Below, piece after piece: positions 1 through 5,367 of a DNA stretch of 5,370 bases. Position 1 is the stretch's first letter. Each line of letters begins with the position of its first letter. A program made the translations under genes and the position numbers. The notes under the pieces are model-generated. The model ran no database searches, was not told the DNA's origin, and worked only from the letters and a program-made list of their open reading frames with translations. Source of the DNA: Candidatus Omnitrophota bacterium. Its GTDB lineage: Bacteria > Omnitrophota > Gorgyraeia > Gygaellales > Profunditerraquicolaceae. Where the stretch lies: positions 1 to 5,370 of the forward strand of contig JAFGET010000147.1 in assembly GCA_016931435.1 (NCBI GenBank), read 5' to 3'.

Positions 1-382
1 AGATCTTATGCGGCAGAACGGAGTGTTTTACTCTTCTAAAACCGAACTTTTTAAAATAAGCGGGGCTATAAGTCAATACGAATATCTTCTTTGCTCCCAG
101 GTTTTCGGCTTCCCCCAGGCAAGCATTGACTAACTGCCTGCCGATACCTTTATTCTGCTTATCTTTCTTTACTGCCACTGACCTCACTTCCGCCAGGTCT
201 TCCCATGAAATATGCATCGCGGCGCAGCCGATAATCTTATTATTGATCTGCGCTACCCAAAAATCCCGGATATTTTCATAAAGCTCGTTTAAGGAACGGG
301 GAAGCACAAGATCGCGCTTTGCAAAATCATTGATCAGCCCCTGTATCTGTTTTATATCTTCTATCCTTGCCTTCCTGATCAT
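1..382 (-). CDS. GNAT family N-acetyltransferase, ArgA/N-acetylglutamate-synthase-like (partial, C-terminus outside window)
   Basis: I translated 127 codons from an ATG at 382 down to the window edge; the frame is open and the C-terminus is missing. The protein is a GNAT acetyltransferase, which moves an acetyl group from acetyl-CoA to an amine. The acetyl-CoA pyrophosphate loop is seen as Q76-N-K-G79-I-G81-R (pattern Q/RxxGxG/A), preceded by the beta-strand EVRSVAV (65-71). The later FKKFGF (110-115) and the ending HSVLPHKI resemble the ArgA-like stand-alone GNAT group that can make N-acetylglutamate for arginine synthesis; such proteins usually continue with Trp, and the first base left in the window (T on this strand) fits. 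A GAGGG ribosome site at 389-393 lies 6 nt before the start. It follows glgC by 36 bp and is probably its operon partner. The GNAT fold is secure; the substrate is inferred and uncertain. Confidence 0.85.
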   Translation of the reverse strand, partial: MIRKARIEDIKQIQGLINDFAKRDLVLPRSLNELYENIRDFWVAQINNKIIGCAAMHISWEDLAEVRSVAVKKDKQNKGIGRQLVNACLGEAENLGAKKIFVLTYSPAYFKKFGFRRVKHSVLPHKI

Positions 383-388
383 CTTGAA

Positions 389-393
389 CCCTC
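389..393 (-). promoter_or_regulatory. Ribosome binding site of the GNAT gene
   Basis: GAGGG on the minus strand sits 6 nt before the ATG at 382. It supports this start and shows that the gene has its own translation signal in the 36-bp gap after glgC. No promoter-like pair or terminator hairpin is visible in that gap. Confidence 0.6.
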
Positions 394-418
394 ACTACCG
401 GCTATTCACTACAATCTA

Positions 419-1645
419 TTACTTTATCTCCGTTCCTTTTGCTACTACAACAATGCCGGATTCAGAAACATAAAATCTTTTCTTATCTTCCTCTAAATCA
501 TAACCGATAACCATACCCTGCGGTATATTGACATCCTTATCGATGATCGCCCTTTTTATCTTAGCGTACCTGCTGACATTAACAGCCTCCATGAGAATAG
601 AATCATAGACTTCCGAATAGCTATTTATACGCACATCCGGAGATAATATAGAACGCTGCACTCTTCCTCCGCTTATAATACATCCGCCGGCGACCAGGGA
701 ATCTAAAACTAACCCCACCCTGCCGATAATCTCTTCGGCGGAAAATACGGTCTTTGCCGGAGGAAATTGCTCCTGGTAAGTACGGATAGGCCACTGGTCG
801 TCATAAAGATTACATACCGGCTCAACTTGTATCAAGTCCATATTCGCCTCATAATAAGCATCGATCGTACCGATATCCCGCCAATACCTTGCCCCTGTTT
901 TATTCTCATCGATAAAATTAAAAGCCGCGATCTTACGCCCTTTTTTCAGCATCTGCGGGATGATGTCCTTTCCGAAATCATGCGAAGAGTTCTTCTTTCC
1001 GGCATCCTCAAGTAACTCCTCCTCGATCACCGGATGATTAAATACATAAATACCCATGGAAGCATATATCTTATCGGGATTATGCGGGATAGTCTTAGGG
1101 GTCTGGGGTTTTTCCGCAAAACCTATTACTCTGCCTACGCTATCTACCTCTACCACCCCCAGCTGTAAAGAACGTTCTTTTTCTACCTCTACCACCCCTA
1201 CCGTCAAATCAGCCTTTGTCTCTCGATGAAAATCGAGCATAGTGTGATAATTCATCTTATAAACGTGGTCTCCCGCTAAAATCAAGACCTCCTGCGGCTT
1301 ATCGATTTCTAAAGTATAGAGGTTTTGATAGATCGCATCGGCAGTCCCCAGATACCAACTGTCTCCGACCCTCTGCTGCGCCGGCAATAACTCTATGTAT
1401 TCGTTCAATTCCGACGCCAACATCGACCATCCCAGGCGGATATGTTTTTGCAGGGAAGCGGATTTATATTGAGTCAGGACATAGATCCTGCGCAGGCCGG
1501 AATTCAGGCAATTACTTAAAGTAAAATCAATGATCCTGTATATGCCGCCGAAAGGGACCGCCGGCTTAGTCCGGTCGCGCGTCAAAGGCCAGAGCCTCTC
1601 ACCCTTGCCGCCTGCCATAATAAAAGTAAGTACTTTATTCCTCAT
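419..1645 (-). CDS. glgC: Glucose-1-phosphate adenylyltransferase (ADP-glucose pyrophosphorylase)
   Basis: This 408-aa enzyme makes ADP-glucose and pyrophosphate from glucose-1-phosphate and ATP, the committed step of bacterial glycogen synthesis in the cytoplasm. The length is normal for GlgC. The N-terminal nucleotidyltransferase domain (about 1-265) shows the nucleotide loop AGGKGERLWPLT (11-22), TKPAVPFGG (26-34), the family stretch RIIDFTLSNCLNSG (37-50), WYLGTADAIYQN (97-108), the metal/catalytic region AGDHVYK with D126, the sugar-phosphate motif FAEKP with K179, SSHDFGKDIIP (220-230) and YWRDIGT (254-260). The C-terminal part (about 295-408) is the left-handed beta-helix oligomerisation and allosteric domain, ending in the typical FYVSESGIVVV. 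The position matching E. coli Lys39 (activator contact, LTNKRAKPAV) is Asp24 here, so fructose-1,6-bisphosphate control may differ. The start overlaps the marC stop by 4 bp, and a good ribosome site lies inside marC. Confidence 0.97.
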   Translation of the reverse strand: MRNKVLTFIMAGGKGERLWPLTRDRTKPAVPFGGIYRIIDFTLSNCLNSGLRRIYVLTQYKSASLQKHIRLGWSMLASELNEYIELLPAQQRVGDSWYLGTADAIYQNLYTLEIDKPQEVLILAGDHVYKMNYHTMLDFHRETKADLTVGVVEVEKERSLQLGVVEVDSVGRVIGFAEKPQTPKTIPHNPDKIYASMGIYVFNHPVIEEELLEDAGKKNSSHDFGKDIIPQMLKKGRKIAAFNFIDENKTGARYWRDIGTIDAYYEANMDLIQVEPVCNLYDDQWPIRTYQEQFPPAKTVFSAEEIIGRVGLVLDSLVAGGCIISGGRVQRSILSPDVRINSYSEVYDSILMEAVNVSRYAKIKRAIIDKDVNIPQGMVIGYDLEEDKKRFYVSESGIVVVAKGTEIK

Positions 1646-2241
1646 CCTAAAAAACCTCCCAGCATACCGCGCCTGACCATCATCACGCCTATTGAAGCAA
1701 GCAGGATATACATAATCTTAGAGAATGCCCGGGTGCCCGCCTGCCCCATCAGGTTCATTATATAGTTGGCGTTAATCAAAGTCAGCCAGACGATCAGCAT
1801 ATTTATTACCAAAGAAACGAAGGTGGCGCTGATGCCGTGGGCATCCAGCATCATTAAAGTAGTCGTCAACACCGCAGGCCCGGTGATCAATGGGGTGCCT
1901 AAAGGAAAGACCCCCACGTCTTTTTCGTGGCGGCCGGCTAAAACATATTTTGAGCTACCGGGTAAAAGCAGCCTCACCGAAATCACAAATAACAAAATTC
2001 CTCCGGCAATCTGAAAATCCGGGATAGTTATGCCGATCGCCCTTAATACCCACTTACCCGCGAACATAAAGATGACCGCCAGCACCGTTGCCGTAGTCAC
2101 GGACTTAGAGATTATCCTCTGCCTCTGCTTTCTATTGACCCCCTCGACCATAGAAACAAAAAGGGGGATGTTACCTATGGCATCTACTGCCACGAATATG
2201 GGAATAAATGTTAATATATACGGCTCAATGAGTTTCATCAT
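1642..2241 (-). CDS. MarC family integral membrane protein
   Basis: This is a 199-aa inner-membrane protein of the MarC (UPF0056) family, close to the usual length of about 200 aa. About six membrane segments are visible, near residues 4-24, 46-66, 76-94, 113-133, 137-157 and 172-190. Family marks are D20-AIGNIPLF (20-28; usually DPIGNIPLF) in the first helix and the half-repeat FPLGTPLITGPAVLTT (112-127), matching the usual PLAIPLIAGPGAITT. The role of the family is not settled: the link to multiple antibiotic resistance suggested by the name was not upheld, and small-molecule export has been proposed for some members. Two ATG codons stand in tandem (2241 and 2238), with no strong ribosome site before either; I took the first. 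It is the first gene after a sigma-70-like promoter and is coupled to glgC. Confidence 0.93.
   Translation of the reverse strand: MMKLIEPYILTFIPIFVAVDAIGNIPLFVSMVEGVNRKQRQRIISKSVTTATVLAVIFMFAGKWVLRAIGITIPDFQIAGGILLFVISVRLLLPGSSKYVLAGRHEKDVGVFPLGTPLITGPAVLTTTLMMLDAHGISATFVSLVINMLIVWLTLINANYIMNLMGQAGTRAFSKIMYILLASIGVMMVRRGMLGGFLG
1655..1660 (-). promoter_or_regulatory. Ribosome binding site of glgC, inside marC
   Basis: GGGAGG on the minus strand lies 9 nt before the glgC ATG at 1645 and is read as Leu-Gly-Gly codons at the end of marC. It fixes the glgC start and, with the ATGA stop/start overlap at 1642-1645, points to translational coupling of the two genes. Confidence 0.7.
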
Positions 2242-2265
2242 ATTTTACCGAAAATTTATCTATAT

Positions 2266-2294
2266 ATTATAAGTTAATCTCGGCGCCAGGGCAA
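2266..2294 (-). promoter_or_regulatory. Sigma-70-like promoter for marC-glgC-GNAT
   Basis: On the minus strand a -35 TTGCCC (2289-2294, 4 of 6 consensus bases) and a perfect -10 TATAAT (2266-2271) are separated by exactly 17 bp. Transcription would start near 2259, giving a leader of about 18 nt before the marC ATG at 2241. Its -35 starts one base beyond the T-tract of the preceding terminator. No other promoter is seen before glgC or the GNAT gene, so the three are likely one transcript. Confidence 0.7.
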
Positions 2295-2295
2295 G

Positions 2296-2329
2296 AAAAA
2301 TATAAGGCCGGGTAGCTACCATCCCGGCC
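2296..2329 (-). terminator. Rho-independent terminator after the REC-REC gene
   Basis: On the minus strand a stem GGCCGGG (2323-2329) pairs with CCCGGCC (2306-2312) around a 10-nt loop and is followed by TTATATTTTT (2296-2305). It begins about 30 nt after the stop codon of the REC-REC gene and should end the regulator transcript. A shifted pairing, AGGCCGG (2305-2311) with CCGGCCT (2328-2334), followed on the plus strand by GTTTTTATCTTTT, would also let it work against plus-strand transcripts, although no plus-strand gene is present. Confidence 0.8.
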
Positions 2330-2358
2330 GGCCTGTTTTTATCTTTTGCCTCTATGCT

Positions 2359-3141
2359 TTATCTGATTATCGTTTTTATCTGCTGCTGGAGGGATTCGCG
2401 GACTAAACCTTCGGTTTTTTTTGCGTCTCCGGTCACTAAAATTATCTTGGAATTCGGCTTTAATTCCTGGATTTTTGAATATAACTCGACCCCACTCATA
2501 TCATTAAGCGCCATATCCGATATGATCAAGTCATATTCATCGTTTTGTAACATAGCTAATGCCTCAGCCCCTGTTTTTGCGCTGGTCACATGGTAGTTCT
2601 GCAGAAGCTTCTTGAAGAAATTCAGAACTATATCTTCCGTCTCTACGACCAAGACGTTGATGATCTCCTCGGGGTATTTTTGCCTCATGTAATCTTCTAG
2701 TATGACAACGATCTCTTTTATCTCAAAAGGCTTGGTGATCACCGCCTCGATATCCTCGCCTTCCAGCCGCTTTAGAAGCTCATCCAAGGAATAACCGGTC
2801 ATCATCACGTATTTAGACTTCGGGGATATTCTTTTCAATTCTTTGAAAGTATCCACTCCGTCTATCCCGGGCATGCGCACATCCAAAAAGAAAATATCAA
2901 AGTGTTCCTCTTTTGCCAATTCTTTAGCCTTGAATCCGCTCTCCGTAGCCTTGACTTCTACGCCTTCAAGGGTAAAAAGCCTGGTCAAGAAATCACGGAT
3001 GATCTCCTCGTCATCTACTACCAAAACTTTAAGCTTTATCGCAGGCTTTCTGCCTTTCTTATCTTTATCTTCCTGCGGATCTCCAGGTTTAAACGATTGC
3101 ATCCTCATATTTGTTTTTTTTGCAATTCTTTTTTTGGCCAT
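2359..3141 (-). CDS. Response regulator with two tandem receiver domains (second one truncated)
   Basis: This 260-aa cytoplasmic protein has no DNA-binding or enzyme output domain. Residues 1-36 are a Lys-rich, probably disordered tail. REC1 (about 37-153) is complete: acidic pair D43-D44, phospho-acceptor D87 in FFLDVRMPG, T115 in MMTGYS and K137 in ITKPFE. REC2 (about 161-260) keeps D209 (IISDM) and T237 (LVTGD), but its acidic pair is E167-T168, and the chain ends at TIIR, right where the conserved Lys-Pro-Phe and last helix should follow. REC1 can probably be phosphorylated; REC2 probably acts in binding or dimerisation. It may be a phosphate sink or relay partner of the nearby kinase; this is inference. 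The first 53 bp overlap the REC-AraC gene in another frame. The ATG at 3141 has only a weak GGA 7 nt before it; later ATGs at 3108 and 3102 are possible and would keep REC1 whole. Confidence 0.9.
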   Translation of the reverse strand: MAKKRIAKKTNMRMQSFKPGDPQEDKDKKGRKPAIKLKVLVVDDEEIIRDFLTRLFTLEGVEVKATESGFKAKELAKEEHFDIFFLDVRMPGIDGVDTFKELKRISPKSKYVMMTGYSLDELLKRLEGEDIEAVITKPFEIKEIVVILEDYMRQKYPEEIINVLVVETEDIVLNFFKKLLQNYHVTSAKTGAEALAMLQNDEYDLIISDMALNDMSGVELYSKIQELKPNSKIILVTGDAKKTEGLVRESLQQQIKTIIR

Positions 3142-3859
3142 CTTTTTGTCCGTTAATACGGAACTCCGAAGGGGTCAGGTTGGTTAATTTTTTAAACATC
3201 TTCATGAAAGAATTAGGGTTACGATATCCTACCTGATAGGCGATTTCATTTACCGTAAAGCTGCTTTTTATCAATAATTCTTTGGCGGCCTTAAGCTTAA
3301 GGTCCAGCTTATATTCGTTGAAACTTTTCCCGGTTTTTTCCTTGAAGGAACGACTCAAATATTTATAATTTAAAAATACCTCTTTAGAAATATCCTGCAG
3401 CGAAAATTGCTTATTAAAATTCCTCTCGAGCATCCTCTTTGCAAAATGAACTTTATTACCTCCTGCCTGCGGGTACTGCGATGTAGCAAAGTCCCTATTC
3501 TGCCTAAACATTTTCTCGAATAGATCCCTAACCGCAACTATATCAAAAGGTTTTTCGATAAACTCATCGGCCTGGCTGCGCAAGGCTTCTATCGCGATAT
3601 CTTTGGTGCCATAACCGGTCATGATCATAACCTTCGCTTTTTTGTTCAAGCCCTTGATTTCTTTTAAAAGCTCAAGGCCGTTCATATCAGGCATCATTAC
3701 GTCTAAAACGATGAGGTCGATATCATGCGGCCTCTTAAGTATTTCAAGGGCCTCTTTGGCGCTGGAGGCAGTCAAAAAATTATAGTCATCAAAAGCAGTA
3801 GTGAATATGCTTCTGATATTCTGATTGTCGTCAACGACTAAAATCTTCTCTCCGGACAT
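3089..3859 (-). CDS. Response regulator, receiver domain plus AraC-type DNA-binding domain (YesN-like layout)
   Basis: This is a 256-aa transcription factor with an N-terminal receiver and a C-terminal AraC/XylS helix-turn-helix domain. The receiver (about 4-120) has D10-D11, phospho-acceptor D53 in IVLDVMMPD, T81 in IMTGYG and K103 in IEKPFD, so every residue needed for phosphorylation is present. The DNA-binding part (about 136-233) has both HTH units: FSLQDISKEVFLNYKYLSRSFKE (first, given in part as LQDISKE...YLSRSFK) and VNEIAYQVGYRNPNSFMKMFKK (second), followed by the signature LTPSEFR (228-234). A Lys-rich tail (235-256) ends the chain. It is the likely partner of the histidine kinase upstream. 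The start at 3859 has no clear ribosome site but has a strong promoter close before it, with paired repeats suited to binding by this protein. Its end overlaps the next regulator gene by 53 bp. Confidence 0.94.
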   Translation of the reverse strand: MSGEKILVVDDNQNIRSIFTTAFDDYNFLTASSAKEALEILKRPHDIDLIVLDVMMPDMNGLELLKEIKGLNKKAKVMIMTGYGTKDIAIEALRSQADEFIEKPFDIVAVRDLFEKMFRQNRDFATSQYPQAGGNKVHFAKRMLERNFNKQFSLQDISKEVFLNYKYLSRSFKEKTGKSFNEYKLDLKLKAAKELLIKSSFTVNEIAYQVGYRNPNSFMKMFKKLTNLTPSEFRINGQKDGQKKNCKKNKYEDAIV

Positions 3860-3885
3860 ATTTCTAAGTTATTGTTTAGTAAATG

Positions 3886-3915
3886 ATTATAATACATTAG
3901 TACAAAAAATGTAAA
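3886..3915 (-). promoter_or_regulatory. Sigma-70-like promoter for the REC-AraC / REC-REC unit
   Basis: On the minus strand a -35 TTTACA (3910-3915, 5 of 6 consensus bases) and a perfect -10 TATAAT (3886-3891) are 18 bp apart. The start of transcription would be near 3879, about 20 nt before the ATG at 3859. A small inverted repeat, TACA-5 bp-TGTA (3901-3913), covers the edge of the -35 and could be a repressor site, but with 4-bp arms this is weak. Confidence 0.7.
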
Positions 3916-3918
3916 TGG

Positions 3919-3950
3919 CCTGATTCTACTTTTAACTATCCTAATTCTAC
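3919..3950 (-). promoter_or_regulatory. Candidate AraC-type operator: two 11-bp direct repeats spaced 21 bp
   Basis: On the minus strand GTAGAATTAGG (3940-3950) is followed by GTAGAATCAGG (3919-3929), identical in 10 of 11 bases with a start-to-start distance of exactly 21 bp, two helical turns. The nearer copy ends 3 bp before the -35. With a start near 3879, the copies centre near -45 and -66. AraC-family proteins are known to bind tandem half-sites at this spacing (araI1-araI2) next to the -35, so the REC-AraC product of the next gene is the natural candidate to bind here. The repeats are seen; the binding is inferred. Confidence 0.5.
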
Positions 3951-3959
3951 CATAACTTA

Positions 3960-3983
3960 CGGGCTCTTTCCCGGCTTTTTTTT
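3960..3983 (+). terminator. Possible weak plus-strand terminator hairpin
   Basis: CGGG (3960-3963) pairs with CCCG (3970-3973) around CTCTTT and is followed by GC and eight T residues (3976-3983) on the plus strand. The stem is only 4 bp and no plus-strand gene precedes it, so any role would be against antisense transcripts. In the minus direction, where the kinase transcript arrives, the hairpin has no T-tract after it, so the kinase gene has no visible intrinsic terminator. Confidence 0.25.
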
Positions 3984-4009
3984 AGTAATTCAGGCGGTAA
4001 AAGATAAAT

Positions 4010-5101
4010 TCAGGAGATTTTACTAAAGGATTTTTTTGCGGATGGTAGATCTATGATAAACACAGTGCCTTGATCAGGGCGGCTCTCTACTCTGATAAAG
4101 CCTTTATGCTGCTCAATGATCCTCTTGCTGATTGCCAGGCCTAAACCCGTACTTTTCTTACCGAAAGCGCAAAAAGGTTCGAATATATTATTTAAGTTTT
4201 CCGGGGCGATACCTACGCCCGTATCGCTGATTCTAATCCGTATATACGCGCCGCCTTTATCTTCCAAAGAATCCAGGGAAACTAAAAGCCGCCCACCGAC
4301 AGGCATAGCATCCGCGGCGTTAATAAAGAGATTAAGAAAAACTTGCTTGATCCTTTCTAAGTCCGCCCAGGCGTAAAAATCACCTTCTTTTAATACGCTC
4401 ATTTTGGCATCGATTTTTCTATTCCTAAACTTTTCTTCCAGCATCAAAAAAATGTCTTCTATGGTCTTTCTGATATCCAGTGTCTCGCATTTAAAATCGG
4501 AGTAAAAAGCGAAATCCGAAAGCTCTTGAAGCATCCTTTCGAAGCGGCCTATTTCTTTCGGAATAATATCATTGAATTTATTGCGGAATTTGGCATCGTT
4601 GTATCTTTCGGGGAACATCTGTATAAAAGATTTGATCGGGGCAAGCGAATTTTTAAGTTCGTGGGCTACCCAAATAGCTGCCTGGCCCACCGAAGAAAAC
4701 CTCCTGCTTATCTTTACCTCTTCTATCTTATCCGCAAGTTCATTGAATACCCGCGCCAGGTCCCCGATCTCATCGTATCTTTTGACGCTTATTTTTCCCG
4801 CCTCGTTATTCTCCACTCCTCTTTTGATCCTTTCAGAAAGCCTTCTGATCGGTAAAGAAAAAATGCGCGCGGACAAGACCGCGATAATAAACGCCAGCAC
4901 TTCAAGAATAAAGAGGCTGATCCATAATTTAGAACGCTCTATGCCCGTGATATCTGCGCAAAAGTTATGGATAAAAAATACTCCCGTGCAACCTACGGAT
5001 AAGCTCGCCACGATCACCAAAGGTATAGCGATCTGCAGCCAGAACTTACGGTAAAACTTGCTGATGAGGAACCTGAAAATAAACCTGTTAAAGATGTTCA
5101 C
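4010..5101 (-). CDS. Membrane sensor histidine kinase (2 TM, HAMP, HisKA, HATPase)
   Basis: This 363-aa kinase sits in the inner membrane. Two membrane segments (about 21-46 and 58-82) are joined by an external loop of only about 12 residues, so there is no real periplasmic sensor domain. A HAMP linker follows (about 80-130, with LPIRRL and DEIGDL). The dimerisation and phospho-acceptor region has the H-box at H147 in AHELKNSLAPI; the E-x-x-N after the His is the phosphatase motif, while the usual Pro after Asn is Ser152. The ATP-binding domain has the N-box LNLFINAADAM (N261), G1 box DTGVGI (293-298), F-box IFEPF (306-310) and G2 box STGLGLA (317-323). All catalytic motifs are intact. Translation starts at GTG 5101, overlapping the stop of the acyl carrier protein gene by 4 bp, with AGGA at 5106-5109 as ribosome site. 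The REC-AraC gene 150 bp downstream is the likely cognate regulator. Confidence 0.95.
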   Translation of the reverse strand: MNIFNRFIFRFLISKFYRKFWLQIAIPLVIVASLSVGCTGVFFIHNFCADITGIERSKLWISLFILEVLAFIIAVLSARIFSLPIRRLSERIKRGVENNEAGKISVKRYDEIGDLARVFNELADKIEEVKISRRFSSVGQAAIWVAHELKNSLAPIKSFIQMFPERYNDAKFRNKFNDIIPKEIGRFERMLQELSDFAFYSDFKCETLDIRKTIEDIFLMLEEKFRNRKIDAKMSVLKEGDFYAWADLERIKQVFLNLFINAADAMPVGGRLLVSLDSLEDKGGAYIRIRISDTGVGIAPENLNNIFEPFCAFGKKSTGLGLAISKRIIEQHKGFIRVESRPDQGTVFIIDLPSAKKSFSKIS

Positions 5102-5367
5102 TTTTTCCTGCCCTGCCTGTTTTTTACGTAAGAGAGCATATCCGCGAAAGTCTTAATGCTCATAAGTTCCTTCTCATCCGCTCTTATTTTAAACTTATCT
5201 TCTATGGCAAACATGGTCTCAATGGCGCCGAAAGAATCCATGCCCAGGTCGTTCTGTAAGTCGGATTTTTCAAGGATTTTATCGGGGTTCACTCCCAGCC
5301 TTTTTGAAAGGATATCCTTTAACTTTTTTTCTATTTCTTTATTAGTAAAGCGCGCGCTTTTTTTCAC
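5098..5367 (-). CDS. Acyl carrier protein-like protein (start may lie beyond the window)
   Basis: At 89 aa from a GTG at 5367 this has the size of a discrete acyl or peptidyl carrier protein. The phosphopantetheine attachment motif is DLGMDSFGAIE (40-50), with Ser45 as the modified residue, followed by the typical helix TMFAIEDKFKI (51-61) and a last helix near 73-82. Carrier proteins hold acyl chains as thioesters for fatty acid, polyketide or related synthesis in the cytoplasm. The sequence departs from the housekeeping form (DSLDTVELVMALEEEF), so a specialised carrier is more likely than the main fatty-acid AcpP. The frame stays open to the window edge (GTT lies before the GTG), so the true start could be further out; 89 aa is already a complete carrier domain. 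The stop overlaps the kinase start as GTGA. The synthase partner is not visible and should lie upstream, outside the window. Confidence 0.88.
   Translation of the reverse strand: MKKSARFTNKEIEKKLKDILSKRLGVNPDKILEKSDLQNDLGMDSFGAIETMFAIEDKFKIRADEKELMSIKTFADMLSYVKNRQGRKK

Noticed and set aside
392..411. TAGTGA direct repeat between glgC and the GNAT gene
   Set aside because: Two 6-bp copies 14 bp apart in a short gap are easily due to chance, and no promoter lies next to them.
1766..2272. Plus-strand open frames opposite marC
   Set aside because: They are shadows of the marC reading frame with no domain or translation signal.
2242..2358. Riboswitch or structured RNA leader before marC
   Set aside because: The predicted leader is only about 18 nt and the rest of the gap is taken up by the terminator and promoter; there is no room for an aptamer.
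3105..3121. Programmed -1 ribosomal frameshift at A-AAA-AAC near the end of REC-AraC
   Set aside because: The heptamer is in the right frame, but after a -1 slip the next codons are CAA ATA TGA, so it stops at once; it does not lead into the REC-REC frame.
2843..3187. Plus-strand open frames opposite the response regulators
   Set aside because: They are antisense to clear receiver coding sequence; their Ser- and Phe-rich translation is what reversed Lys- and Glu-rich coding gives.
4572..5054. Plus-strand open frame of 160 codons opposite the histidine kinase
   Set aside because: It lies wholly antisense to a kinase with intact motifs, its translation has no recognisable domain, and no plus-strand promoter or ribosome site was seen.
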